Shown here piece by piece: positions 1 to 8,384 of a DNA stretch of 64,000 nucleotides. How positions within the stretch are numbered: position 1 is the first letter of the stretch; each line of letters opens with the position of its first letter. The DNA comes from a bacterium (lineage in GTDB: Bacteria; Myxococcota_A; UBA9160; UBA4427), in NCBI GenBank assembly GCA_024742285.1, contig JANSYR010000013.1, positions 174,975 to 238,974 on the forward strand, read 5' to 3'. The position numbers and the translations under genes were made by a program. The notes beneath the pieces are model-generated. The model worked only from the letters and a program-made list of their open reading frames with translations, did not search any database and was not told the origin of the DNA.

Positions 1-523
1 CGCGGAGCGCTTCGACCGAGACGGTGCCCGGGCGTCCGCCGGTCGCGTCCGTCGGGACTGGCTCGACGAGATGCGGGCGGATCCCTATCTCCATCGCTCG
101 CCCCCCAAGTCGACGGGTCGGGAGCACTACGGGGCGGCGGAGGCGGCGGGCTGGTGGGCGCGGGCCCGGCGCGAAGACGTCCCACTCGAGGACGTGCTCG
201 CGACGCTGGTCGCCGGGAGCGTCGAGCCGATCGCCAACGCCTGGCGGGACCACGCCGGGGACGGCGCGGGCGGGCGGCTGCTCGTCGGCGGCGGCGGCGC
301 ACGCAACGCCTTCGTGATGGCCGAGCTCGCCCGGTTGCTTCCGGGGGTGGCCGTCGAGTCGATGGACGCGATGGGCGTTCCGTCGGATGCCGCGGAGGCG
401 ATGGCGTTCTCATTGATGGGCCGCAACGCGCTGCTCGGGATTCCGAACCAGCTGGCGCGGGTGACCGGTGTCGACCGGGCGCGGGTGCTCGGTGTGATCC
501 ACGGACGCGAGTGGCTGCGTTAG
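1..523 (+). CDS. anmK: Anhydro-N-acetylmuramic acid kinase, C-terminal part (cut by window edge)
   Basis: AnmK opens the 1,6-anhydro ring of anhydro-MurNAc released by peptidoglycan turnover and phosphorylates it to MurNAc-6-phosphate in the cytoplasm. Only about 173 codons (frame starting at base 2) are visible, and the start lies off the left edge. Family signatures seen: WLDEM and PPKSTGRE early on, the nucleotide-binding loop GGGARN in the middle, and PSDAAEAMAF near the end. The usual length is about 370 residues, so roughly half is missing. It converges on a minus-strand block carrying MurU-like and AmgK-like enzymes, which supports a MurNAc-recycling role. Confidence 0.88.
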   Translation, partial: AERFDRDGARASAGRVRRDWLDEMRADPYLHRSPPKSTGREHYGAAEAAGWWARARREDVPLEDVLATLVAGSVEPIANAWRDHAGDGAGGRLLVGGGGARNAFVMAELARLLPGVAVESMDAMGVPSDAAEAMAFSLMGRNALLGIPNQLARVTGVDRARVLGVIHGREWLR

Positions 524-532
524 GCGAACGCC

Positions 533-1270
533 CTAGAGCTTGACGGCCATCCCGTCGTCCGCCGTCTCGATCTCGAGCTTGCCGCGCTCCCGCGCCATCT
601 CTTCGCCGAGATGCGTCAGGATGAGTCGGCCGCAGTCGAGGTCGTCGCGGTGCTCCCGGATTTCGTCCAGGCTCAGGTGGAAGTCGAGCTCGGCGTGGCA
701 GAGCGTGCACTCGCAGATGAAGAGATCGGAGTCCGCGATGTGGCGCGGGAGCCCGTCGAACCAGCCGGTATCGCCGGAGTAGGTGATGCGCTCGCGGCCG
801 AGCTGGACGCGGTAGCCCTGGGGGTTCGCTTCGGGCTGGTGCTGCGTCGCGAAGGCTTCGACCTCGGCAGGCCCGCAGGCGAGGCGTTCTCCGGCATGGA
901 TCTCACGGTAGTGGACGGGGAAGGTCCACTCGCGATCGCCCAGGTGGTGGCCCATGGCGTCGGCGAGGGCGTAGACGCGCTCCTGGATCTCGGGCGGGCC
1001 GACGATTTCGAGTGGGTGCTTGCGGTGGTCGGTGTAGAGCGCGGCGTAGAGGAAGGCGGGGATCCCGCCGAAATGGTCGCCGTGGAAATGGGACACGAGG
1101 ATCACGTCGATCTCGTCGCGCGAGAGAGCGAGCGCGGACAGGCCGGTGTTGGTCGTGCCTCCGCAGTCGAAGAGCATGCCGCCTCGTTCGCCGCGGGCGA
1201 AGATCGCCGACTGTCGCCGACCGCCGGCGCCGAACGCGTCACTGGTTCCGATGAAAACGACTTCGCTCAC
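533..1270 (-). CDS. MBL-fold metallo-hydrolase (RNase Z-like)
   Basis: This 245-residue protein has the metallo-beta-lactamase fold. The metal-binding motif HFHGDH is at residues 61-66, a further ligand sits in YSGDTG in the second half, and a last histidine is in LTHLGEEM near the C terminus. The layout resembles ribonuclease Z and small-molecule phosphodiesterases or lactonases, and the substrate cannot be read from sequence. The GTG start at 1270 overlaps the stop of the upstream nucleotidyltransferase by four bases, so the two are translationally coupled. Its place in a cell-wall recycling operon suggests a related substrate, but that is inference only. Confidence 0.85.
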   Translation of the reverse strand: MSEVVFIGTSDAFGAGGRRQSAIFARGERGGMLFDCGGTTNTGLSALALSRDEIDVILVSHFHGDHFGGIPAFLYAALYTDHRKHPLEIVGPPEIQERVYALADAMGHHLGDREWTFPVHYREIHAGERLACGPAEVEAFATQHQPEANPQGYRVQLGRERITYSGDTGWFDGLPRHIADSDLFICECTLCHAELDFHLSLDEIREHRDDLDCGRLILTHLGEEMARERGKLEIETADDGMAVKL

Positions 1271-2277
1271 TGGGCGCTCCCGATCGCCGTTCCGACCGTC
1301 GCTCCCGGCTCGGATCCTTCGCAGGGATGGAACGTGCCCCCCGCATATACACCGTCCCGCCCTCGGAAGCCCGCGGGAACGCTCTCTTCGTCCCAGACGA
1401 CGCATCGTTCGAGGTCCGCGTCGGCCGCGACGCGCGCCGATCGGGCGATCACGTTTCCCGACCGCTCGGATTCGTTCGAGAGCGCGCCGGACCAGGCCGA
1501 CGCCCCGCCGCCCAGCCGCGGCAGATCCGGCGGCGCCAGATTCGCGGCGAGGTACTCCGCGGGGGTCCCGACCGGCTCCCAGACGCAGTCCGCGGCCGGA
1601 ACGATCAACGCCCCGAGCGTCACCGACCCCGCCTCCACTCGCGGAATCAGCCAGTCTCGGAGATCCTCGAAGGCCGGACCGCCCGCGTCGGGCCAGCCGT
1701 CGATCGACTCGGTGCGAAAGAAGCGCACGCTCGTGAAGAGTCCGGCGGCGACTTCGCGCCCGGCGTCCTTCGCGTCGATGCGGGTCTCGCCGATCCGGAC
1801 AACCCGTCCGTCGGCGTCCACGCCGATCGAGCCGAAGGTCCCGATTCGCGGGTCGTCTCGCAGCACGACGGTCACGTCCCAGGGCGACGCCCGGTGGCGG
1901 GCGCGCAGGGACGGGAGGTCGAGGTCGAGCAGCATGTCTCCCGCCAGGACGAGGCAGTCTTCGCTCCCGCGTAGGAAGTCGGCGGCGCGGCGGATCCCGC
2001 CGCCGGTGCCGAGGGGCTCGTCCTCGACGGACCAGGCGAGGACGAGGCCGGCCGGGTGATCCTGATCGACGGCGCGGCGGATCGAATCGGGCCGATGATG
2101 GAGATTGATCAACACCTCGCGGATCCCGGACGCCGCGAGCAGCTCGAGGAGCAGGCTCACGACCGGGCGTCCGCGAACGGGGAGCGCCGGCTTCGCGCGG
2201 TGGTCGGTGAGTGGCGCCATGCGCGTGCCGAGACCCGCCGCGAGAATCATCGCGCGCATTTCCGCCCCGTCCGGCAC
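1267..2277 (-). CDS. murU: Sugar-1-phosphate nucleotidyltransferase, probable MurNAc-1-P uridylyltransferase
   Basis: This 336-residue nucleotidyltransferase would join an NTP to a sugar-1-phosphate. The N-terminal signature (LAAGLGTRM, then KPALPV) is that of the RfbA/ManC/MurU superfamily. The C-terminal third looks like extra beta-helix-type sequence, making it longer than the Pseudomonas MurU (about 220 residues). The GTG start at 2277 is chosen because GGAGG lies eight bases upstream; an internal ATG at 2259 is the alternative. It lies 38 bases after the AmgK-like kinase gene, the classic amgK-murU pairing, so UDP-MurNAc formation is the favoured role. Mannose-1-P guanylyltransferase remains possible. 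Confidence 0.78.
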   Translation of the reverse strand: MPDGAEMRAMILAAGLGTRMAPLTDHRAKPALPVRGRPVVSLLLELLAASGIREVLINLHHRPDSIRRAVDQDHPAGLVLAWSVEDEPLGTGGGIRRAADFLRGSEDCLVLAGDMLLDLDLPSLRARHRASPWDVTVVLRDDPRIGTFGSIGVDADGRVVRIGETRIDAKDAGREVAAGLFTSVRFFRTESIDGWPDAGGPAFEDLRDWLIPRVEAGSVTLGALIVPAADCVWEPVGTPAEYLAANLAPPDLPRLGGGASAWSGALSNESERSGNVIARSARVAADADLERCVVWDEESVPAGFRGRDGVYAGGTFHPCEGSEPGATVGTAIGSAQ

Positions 2278-2315
2278 TCGTTCCCCCTCCTGGTCCCACG
2301 GGTCATCGGCCCGTC

Positions 2316-3419
2316 CTACGCTTCCCGGTTCCCACTATCGGCCGATTCGAGGGCCGCCGTAAGGGCAGCCGTCACCGAAGTGAGTGCCCGCAGCCCCGGA
2401 AGGGTGTGTGCTCGCCGCCCCGCTATCCGATCGATCAGGTGCAGGCCGCGGGGAATCTCATGCCAGCGGCGTCGATCGCCCCGGGCGACCCCGGCGTGGA
2501 CCACGTGCGAGACGTCCTTGCAGAGACGCGCGAGCGCCAGGGCATCGAAGCGGGCGCGAAACGTCGATGCGTCCGGGGCGTCGGGGAGCGCGGGCCGCGT
2601 CCGGTCCAGCGCTTCGTCGACGAAGGCCTCTTCGTGGTCGACCTGGAGGTCGTAGAGCAGGCAGGCGAGGTCGTACTCCGGCGGGGCCAGGAAGGCGCCC
2701 TGGACGTCGATCATGACGAGCCGCGGCCCCCGGTCCTCGTCGGGGACGAGGTGGAGGTTCTCCGCCTTGTAGTCGCGGTGGGCGAGGCGCCGAGGAGCGG
2801 CCTCCGCGAGGTCCGCGATCGCTTCGAAGAGCGCGTGCGTCTCGGCCGTCTCTTCGTCGGTGCTCTCGCGACCCAGGAGCATCGGCACCGTCCAATGGAG
2901 CCATTTCCAGGCCTTGGTCGACACGAGGCGGCGGTCGTAGCGGCGCCCGAACGCCGGGATCGTGTCGGCCGACGCGTGGAGGGCCTGCAGTCGGGGAAGC
3001 CAGCCGCAGGCTTCGAGGGTACGACGGCGTCGCTCTTCCCCGGAGACCTGGAGCAGGTTCGTCCCGCCCACGTCCTCGAGCAGGTCGACACCCTCGTCGG
3101 AGAGTTGGAGGACGCTGTCGGGGACGGGGAGGCCGGCGTCGGCGAGGAAGCCGCGGAGCGGCTCGAGCGCCGGCTCGTCGAGCCAGGCCGGGGCGTTCGG
3201 CCAGTCGCTGGTCTTCGGCGGCACCGCTCCGTCGTCCTCGATGCGCGCGACGAGGGTCGGCGGGCCCGCGCCATCGTCGAAGAAGAGTCGGTGGAAGCGG
3301 CGGGTGCCGAGTCCCGCCGGCATCGCCTCCGCCCGCACGACCGGGCGTCCGAGGTGGCGCCCCACGAGTCGGGCGAGGCGCTCGTGGTCGCGTGCGACGA
3401 CCGCGTCGTCGGGGGTCAT
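2316..3419 (-). CDS. amgK: Aminoglycoside-phosphotransferase-fold sugar kinase, probable anomeric MurNAc/GlcNAc kinase
   Basis: This 367-residue protein has the APH/choline-kinase fold. The catalytic loop HRDYKAEN is near residue 214 and the Mg-binding segment MIDVQGA about 22 residues later. In Pseudomonas and related Gram-negatives, AmgK phosphorylates MurNAc at carbon 1 and MurU then makes UDP-MurNAc, bypassing de novo synthesis and fosfomycin. Here the same pair is adjacent and co-directional, with AnmK at the far end of the block. The upstream neighbour spmAB ends 39 bases before this gene, so the four genes probably form one transcript. No MupP-type phosphatase is visible in the window. 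Confidence 0.8.
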   Translation of the reverse strand: MTPDDAVVARDHERLARLVGRHLGRPVVRAEAMPAGLGTRRFHRLFFDDGAGPPTLVARIEDDGAVPPKTSDWPNAPAWLDEPALEPLRGFLADAGLPVPDSVLQLSDEGVDLLEDVGGTNLLQVSGEERRRRTLEACGWLPRLQALHASADTIPAFGRRYDRRLVSTKAWKWLHWTVPMLLGRESTDEETAETHALFEAIADLAEAAPRRLAHRDYKAENLHLVPDEDRGPRLVMIDVQGAFLAPPEYDLACLLYDLQVDHEEAFVDEALDRTRPALPDAPDASTFRARFDALALARLCKDVSHVVHAGVARGDRRRWHEIPRGLHLIDRIAGRRAHTLPGLRALTSVTAALTAALESADSGNREA

Positions 3420-3458
3420 CGGGTGGGAGCCGCGCGCTGGACCGTCATCGTCTCGTGA

Positions 3459-4784
3459 CTAGCCGAAGAAGAAGTGGCAGGCGGCCACCGCCCCGAAGAA
3501 CCCGGCGGTGTCGCCGGCCAGGCAGCAGAAGAGGGCGTGGCGCCCGTCGACGACCCCCGCGGCGCCGAGATAGACGGCGAGCACGTAGAAGGTCGTCTCG
3601 GTCGAGCCCATGAGCGTGGAGGTCAGCAGGCCGATGAACGAATCCGGCCCGTGGGTCTCGAGGATCTCGCTCATCACGCCGAGGGCCCCGCTCCCCGAGA
3701 GCGGGCGCATCAGGGCCATCGGCAGCACCTCGGCGGGGACGCCGAGCAGGCGGGTCGCGGGATCGATCCAGCCGACGACGACGTCGAGGGCGCCGGAGGC
3801 GCGGAACATGCCGAGGGCCACGAGGATGACGACGAGGTAGGGCACGATCGTCGTCGCCACCGAGAGGGCGTCGCGTCCGCCCGCGACCATCGCGTCGTAG
3901 ATCCGAACGCGCTTCGAGAAGCCGTAGGTGAGCGCGGCGATGAGCAGCGCCGGCAGGGCCCAGTCGCGCAGGGTGTCGCGAAGTGCCGCGACGAGGCCTC
4001 CGCTCGCGAATGAAGCGACCGCGCTCGAACCGATGGCGAAGACCGTCACGGCCCCGATCGCGTAGACGGCGACCCGGCGTGCCGTCGCGCGGCCCGCGGA
4101 CTCCGGCTCCGCCGGTAGGGCAGTCGGGGCGCCGTCGGTCTCGATGTCGCCCACGCTCGGCGCGTTCGGATCCCCGGGGAGCTCCGGGTGATGGCGGAAG
4201 ATCGGGAAGCGGGAGAGGAGGTAGTAGGTCGTGACCGCGGTCGTCGTCGAGCAGATCGTCGCGAAGAGGGTGGGCATCCAGATCGCCCAGGGGTCGCTCG
4301 AGTTCGCGGCCGCGCGCACGCCGATCGTGCCGAGGGGCGGGAGGATCGTGACCGCCGAGGCGTTGATCGCCAGGAAGAGGACCATCGCGTTCGAAGCCGA
4401 GCCCGAGCCCCGGTTCAGCTTCGACAGCTCGCTCATCGCCTTCAGGCCGAAGGGCGTCGCGGCATTCGCCATGCCGAGCATGTTCGACGCCATGTTCATG
4501 ATCATCGCGCCCATCGCCGGATGGTCCGGGGGCACCTCGGGGAACAGACGGCGCGTGATCGGGGTCAGCGTGCGTGCGACCACGTCCCGAAGACCGGCGT
4601 CGAAGACGACGCGCATGAGTCCCAGGAAGAAGACCATGACGCCGATCAGGCCGATCACGAGCTGCACGGCACTCTTCGCGCTCGAGAAGAGCGAGCCCAT
4701 CACGAGCGAGAGCTGCTCGGGTCCGTTCCAGGCCGCGACGAGCAGCGCGGTGAGCGCGATCACCAGCCAGATGGCGTTGAGCAT
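3459..4784 (-). CDS. spmAB: SpmA-SpmB fusion (spore maturation/GATE-domain membrane protein)
   Basis: This 441-residue polytopic membrane protein fuses the two nucleoside-recognition (GATE) domains that sporulating Firmicutes encode as separate SpmA and SpmB. The first half contains hydrophobic segments and the conserved NMLGMANAATPFGLKAM; the second half begins after a hydrophilic linker around residue 200 and ends in AGDTAGFFGAVAACHFFFG. ATG 4784 is preferred over upstream alternatives because of the GGGGGGA ribosome site just before it. In Bacillus, spmA and spmB sit with dacB and act in spore cortex formation. Here the fusion is divergent from an unrelated DacB and upstream of recycling genes, so a general peptidoglycan-related transport role is inferred. 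Confidence 0.85.
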   Translation of the reverse strand: MLNAIWLVIALTALLVAAWNGPEQLSLVMGSLFSSAKSAVQLVIGLIGVMVFFLGLMRVVFDAGLRDVVARTLTPITRRLFPEVPPDHPAMGAMIMNMASNMLGMANAATPFGLKAMSELSKLNRGSGSASNAMVLFLAINASAVTILPPLGTIGVRAAANSSDPWAIWMPTLFATICSTTTAVTTYYLLSRFPIFRHHPELPGDPNAPSVGDIETDGAPTALPAEPESAGRATARRVAVYAIGAVTVFAIGSSAVASFASGGLVAALRDTLRDWALPALLIAALTYGFSKRVRIYDAMVAGGRDALSVATTIVPYLVVILVALGMFRASGALDVVVGWIDPATRLLGVPAEVLPMALMRPLSGSGALGVMSEILETHGPDSFIGLLTSTLMGSTETTFYVLAVYLGAAGVVDGRHALFCCLAGDTAGFFGAVAACHFFFG

Positions 4785-5080
4785 CGGTCCCCCCGGTCTC
4801 GTCTCTTCGAAGCTCGAAGGCGAGACACCCCGAAGCCCGCGGCGGATCCCCCCTGATCGGCCGCGATTGCTCGCCCGCAGGCTCCCCGATAACCTCGTCG
4901 GCGTCAAGCGTGCGCAGCCGTTCCGACCGGGGACGTCAAGTGAGCGCGGGCCCCCCCGACAAGATCCATGGTTGGACGCTGCGCCGGCGACCGGGACCGG
5001 CCCGGACCCGGCACGGCGGATCCGGTTTCAGCGAGGATCGCGGTCGGCGTGAAGCGCCGCTCGCGGGGGAGATCGAGGGC
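4785..5080. other. Divergent intergenic region between spmAB and dacB
   Basis: About 296 bases separate the two divergent cell-wall genes and must hold both promoters. No clear sigma-70 hexamer pair, riboswitch or strong hairpin was recognised. The reading frame of dacB stays open upstream of its chosen start but encodes arginine-rich, non-signal-peptide sequence, so it is treated as untranslated. Confidence 0.5.
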
Positions 5081-6622
5081 TTGCGTCGATTCGCGCTTCT
5101 GATCACGGCAATGGTGACGCTGACGTCGCTTCCGGCAGCGGCCGTCGACTCCGCGCCGGCGGCCGAGCCGGTTCCCGTCCGGTCGCCTCTCGCGAAGCGG
5201 CTCGACCGGCTGATCCAGCGCGAGCGGCCGCTCGCTCGAGCGAGCGTGGGCATGCTCGTGGTCCGCGCGTCGGACGGGGCGGTGGTCTACGCGCACGGCG
5301 CGGACCGCCTGATGATCCCCGCCTCGAACCAGAAGATCCTGACGGCCCTCGCGGCGCTCTCGCGGTTCGGACCGACGCATACGTTCAAGACCCGCATCTG
5401 GTCGAACGCGCCGCCGGACGCGGACGGACTGGTCGACACGCTCCTCGTCGAGGGCGGCGGCGACCCGGCGACCAACTCCGAGGACTGGTGGCGGCTCGCC
5501 GCGGACCTGCGTCGCCAAGGGCTGCGCGGGGTGCGTGGGGATCTTCGGGTCGACGATACGCTCTTCGACGGTCCCGGGTGGCATCCGAGCTGGGGAAAGG
5601 TGTCGTCCCGCGCCTACCACGCCCCGGTCGGTGCGCTGACGGCGAACTACGGCTCCTTCATGGTCGCGATCGGCCCCGCGAAGGCGGCCGGGGCGCCGGC
5701 GAGCGTGACCGTCGACCCGCCCGTCGACTATCTACGGGTGCGCAACCGTGCGACGACGGGGAAGCCCGGCGGGCGCGCGCGGCTCTCCGTGGATCGCTCG
5801 CAGGGGCGGAAGAACGAGGGGCCCGCCGACGAGATCGTCGTCGTGGACGGGACCGCTCGACTCGGCGACGAGATCGACGTGGTCGCAAAGAGCGTGATCG
5901 ATCCCGGCCTCTATGCCGGCGCCGTCTTCGCGTACCAGCTGGAAGCGAACGAGGTCTTCGTCGACGGCGACGTCGCTCGAGCGCCGCGGCGCGACGAAGA
6001 GTCGTGGTATCTGCTCCACGAGCACAAATACGGCCGGCGGCTCGACGAGATCGTGAAGCTGTTCATGAAGTACAGCAACAACGCGATCGGCGAATCGCTG
6101 CTGAAGAACCTCGCCGCGTGGGACGGTGCTTCCCTCGATGGGGAGCCGGCGCGCCAGGGGAACTGGCCGGGAGGCGTCCGGGCTCTGCGGCGCCAGATGG
6201 AGATCCTCGGCATCGACCTCGGCGACGCGAACCTGGTCGACGGCTCCGGGCTCTCGACCCAGAACCGGCTCGCGCCGCGGACCCTCGTTCGCGCGCTCCA
6301 GGTGGGACGCAGCCATTTCTCGCTCGCCCCCGAGTTCATGGCCTCGATGCCGATCGCCCAGCTCGACGGGACCCTCGAGAAGCGTCTGCCCGGCCGACTC
6401 GGCCGGATCCGCGCGAAGACGGGGTTGCTGGCGGACGCCGCGTCGACTTCGCTCTCGGGCTACGCGGAGCGCGACGACGGGGAGACTCTCATCTTCTCGA
6501 TCGTGGTGAACGGCTTCAGCGGCGGGGCTGGGAAGGCGATGGACTCGGTCGACCGGCTGGCGGGCGCGCTCCTCGAGGCGCCCCGGGTCGCCGTCGTCGA
6601 CGAAACGGGGCGACGCCGCTAG
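5081..6622 (+). CDS. dacB: D-alanyl-D-alanine carboxypeptidase/endopeptidase, PBP4 (S13) family
   Basis: This periplasmic penicillin-binding protein would remove terminal D-Ala or cut peptide cross-links. All three active-site motifs are present: SNQK at residues 82-85, SNN at 332-334 and KTG at 446-448. The total of about 513 residues and the long insert between the first two motifs fit PBP4. The TTG start at 5081 gives a clean signal peptide (LRRFALLITAMVTLTSLPAAA) and has GGGGGAG upstream; longer frames add an arginine-rich leader, and ATG 5111 would cut into the signal. It ends tail to tail with the lytic transglycosylase gene, sharing a CTAG tetranucleotide. Confidence 0.9.
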   Translation: MRRFALLITAMVTLTSLPAAAVDSAPAAEPVPVRSPLAKRLDRLIQRERPLARASVGMLVVRASDGAVVYAHGADRLMIPASNQKILTALAALSRFGPTHTFKTRIWSNAPPDADGLVDTLLVEGGGDPATNSEDWWRLAADLRRQGLRGVRGDLRVDDTLFDGPGWHPSWGKVSSRAYHAPVGALTANYGSFMVAIGPAKAAGAPASVTVDPPVDYLRVRNRATTGKPGGRARLSVDRSQGRKNEGPADEIVVVDGTARLGDEIDVVAKSVIDPGLYAGAVFAYQLEANEVFVDGDVARAPRRDEESWYLLHEHKYGRRLDEIVKLFMKYSNNAIGESLLKNLAAWDGASLDGEPARQGNWPGGVRALRRQMEILGIDLGDANLVDGSGLSTQNRLAPRTLVRALQVGRSHFSLAPEFMASMPIAQLDGTLEKRLPGRLGRIRAKTGLLADAASTSLSGYAERDDGETLIFSIVVNGFSGGAGKAMDSVDRLAGALLEAPRVAVVDETGRRR

Positions 6623-7275
6623 GACCGGCTCGTACTCGTGGCGGCGTAGCGGTCGGCCGCCCGACGGACCTGCTCGACGTAGAGCTTCGGGACCGACTTG
6701 CCGCGGGCGAGTCGTCGGTCGATGCGCCCCGGGCCCCAGTTGTAGGCGGCGAGGGCGGTGTTCACGTTGCCCTCGTACTTGTCGGCCAGCTCGCGCAGAT
6801 AGGCCGTTCCGAGACGGACGTTGATCACGGGGTCGAAGAGCGTGTCCGGGCCCTTCCAGTCGATGCCGACCCGCTCGGCCATCTCCTTGCCGGTCGGGGG
6901 GAGCAGCTGCATAAGGCCGAGCGCGCCGACGTGGGACTCGGCCAGGTGATAGCCCGCGCTCTCCACCTCGATCACGGCCATCACCAGATCGGGATCGAGG
7001 TCGTGGGCGCGCGCTTCCGCGACGATCACGCGGGCGAGTCGCCGCCGTTCGCGCTCCGGGAGCGCCGTATGGCGGACCGAGAAACGCTCGAGAATCTGCC
7101 GGACGACGACTGCGTCCGCGTCCTCTTCGGGGGCTGGCGCCGAGACCGCGGGCAGCGACGCCTGCGCCGGCACGGCGACGGCGGACGCGGAACCCGGTTG
7201 CGGTTCGGGCGGGCTCGAGAGACTCGCGCCGATCAGGGCGCAGGCCGCGAGCAGGGCGACGAAGAAGCGATCCAT
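6619..7275 (-). CDS. Lytic transglycosylase, SLT (GH23) domain
   Basis: This 218-residue protein cleaves the MurNAc-GlcNAc bond to give 1,6-anhydro-MurNAc, the substrate chain feeding AnmK. The SLT domain occupies the C-terminal two thirds: catalytic Glu at about residue 105 in EVESAGYH, then GLMQLLPPTG and AYNWGPGRID. The N terminus is a short hydrophobic export signal. It contains LAAC, which could be a lipobox although it is unusually close to the start, so a lipoprotein is possible but not certain. Residues 25-50 are a Pro/Ala-rich linker. A DUF5658 gene lies 20 bases upstream on the same strand. Confidence 0.88.
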   Translation of the reverse strand: MDRFFVALLAACALIGASLSSPPEPQPGSASAVAVPAQASLPAVSAPAPEEDADAVVVRQILERFSVRHTALPERERRRLARVIVAEARAHDLDPDLVMAVIEVESAGYHLAESHVGALGLMQLLPPTGKEMAERVGIDWKGPDTLFDPVINVRLGTAYLRELADKYEGNVNTALAAYNWGPGRIDRRLARGKSVPKLYVEQVRRAADRYAATSTSRS

Positions 7276-7295
7276 TTCAGCGGAGCCCCGGCATG

Positions 7296-7634
7296 TCAGG
7301 CGAGCCCCGGCCAGGGCGAGAGCCCCATGCGCTGGATCGCGTCGACGTTGTTGGCGACGGCGTAGCCCGTCGCGCACGTGATCACGGCGAGCAAACCGAT
7401 CTTCACCACGCGGTCGAAGACCGAGGTCGTGAGGACGAAGGCCACGGCACCGAGGGTGACCAGCGAGTCGATCATGAGTCCGCCGGACAGGCCCGCCCAT
7501 TGGAAGAGCCAGTCGGCGACGGGATTCGCTTCCGAGACGTTCCAGCCCGAGACCGGTGCCTTCAGGCAGAGCCAGGTCGTCCAGTGGTCTGCGCAGGTCA
7601 GCAGGATCGTCGTGAAGGCGAAGAAGCGCAGCAT
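7296..7634 (-). CDS. DUF5658-type small membrane protein
   Basis: This 112-residue hydrophobic protein has about three membrane segments. The first carries an Asp-x-x-Thr-Thr motif (DHWTT) followed by SEANPVADWLF, the pattern of the DUF5658 family, whose function is unknown. ATG 7634 is chosen because upstream sequence is basic and lacks family features. It is co-directional with the lytic transglycosylase, 20 bases apart, and may share its transcript. Confidence 0.7.
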   Translation of the reverse strand: MLRFFAFTTILLTCADHWTTWLCLKAPVSGWNVSEANPVADWLFQWAGLSGGLMIDSLVTLGAVAFVLTTSVFDRVVKIGLLAVITCATGYAVANNVDAIQRMGLSPWPGLA

Positions 7635-7953
7635 CGTCTTGCTCCGGACTCGGGTGGCGCGGGCGGACCCGCGTGCGTCGACCCGGTATATGAGCAAGGG
7701 GCGTGCCCGGCGCCGCGCGCAGGCTGGAGAGTGGAGCGCGTACGGGCGTCTTCGGCTCTCGATGCCGATGTGTGTCCGCTCCGTCTGGAAGGGCAGTGGA
7801 AGTGGAGTTCCCTTCCTGGGTCGTTCGTGTTCGTCGCTTCGACCGGCAGCGCGAACGAAGAAGACCCGCAAGCGAACGCGTGCGGGTCTTCTCGAGAAGC
7901 AGTTTCGTGCGACGGAGCGCGGGCGCGGGGCCGGCCTCGCTTTGCGTGGTCGT
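7635..7953. other. Gene-free stretch between the DUF5658 and XRE genes
   Basis: No convincing gene is seen in these 319 bases. The clearest element is the hairpin at 7859-7892, which lies just downstream of the minus-strand XRE gene. The promoter of the DUF5658/transglycosylase pair should lie in the left part, but no clear hexamers were recognised. Confidence 0.5.
7859..7892 (-). terminator. Hairpin, probable terminator of the XRE gene
   Basis: A perfect 12-bp inverted repeat (AGAAGACCCGCA, with its complement at 7881-7892) encloses a 10-base loop. It starts about 60 bases downstream of the stop of the minus-strand XRE gene. No T-run follows on either strand, so it is either a weak intrinsic terminator or an mRNA-end stabiliser. 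Confidence 0.5.
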
Positions 7954-8193
7954 CTAGCGGGGTCGCCGCATTCGTCCCTTGCCGAAGAGCAGCCAGTCGA
8001 GGGAGACGTTCTCCTTCGTGCAGAGCGTGATCAGGAAGTCCGTGTGGGGCGTCGTCCCGTTCTCGTAGCGGTTGACGTTCTGCTGGAACACGCCGAGGTC
8101 GCGCGCGAACTGGCGTTGCGATCGGTCACCGCGCACTTCGGCGAGGCGTTCGGGGAGCTTCTTCTTGATCCGCTTGACGGCGGCACTCGACAT
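7954..8193 (-). CDS. XRE-family helix-turn-helix regulator
   Basis: A 79-residue single-domain DNA-binding protein of the Cro/CI (XRE) type. The HTH core runs from RSQRQFARDLGVFQQNVNRY, followed by ENGTTPHTDFLITLC and the typical VSLDWLLFGKG ending. No effector domain is attached. The 459-base upstream region shared with rsmD contains four copies of CGGTGT arranged as two inverted pairs, which are plausible operators for this protein. Its targets and any autoregulation are inferred. Confidence 0.85.
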   Translation of the reverse strand: MSSAAVKRIKKKLPERLAEVRGDRSQRQFARDLGVFQQNVNRYENGTTPHTDFLITLCTKENVSLDWLLFGKGRMRRPR

Positions 8194-8384
8194 GGACGTG
8201 GAACCCTTTCCTGGTCGGAGCCGACCCGGCTCCTTCCGTCTGTGCTGCTGGGAGGTTGGAGTCGATTCATCGCTGACGGCACCGTCTCGACATTCGAGGT
8301 CGGGCGCCGCTCGCCCGGTCGTCTCGTTCCTGCTGATCCGCGTCGCCTTCCCGGGTCTTCCGAACTCGGCGCGAAGGAATCAGG

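Noticed and set aside
4910..5080. N-terminal extension of dacB in the same frame
   Set aside because: It would put 57 Arg/Gly-rich residues before an obvious signal peptide, incompatible with export. The TTG at 5081 has a ribosome site.
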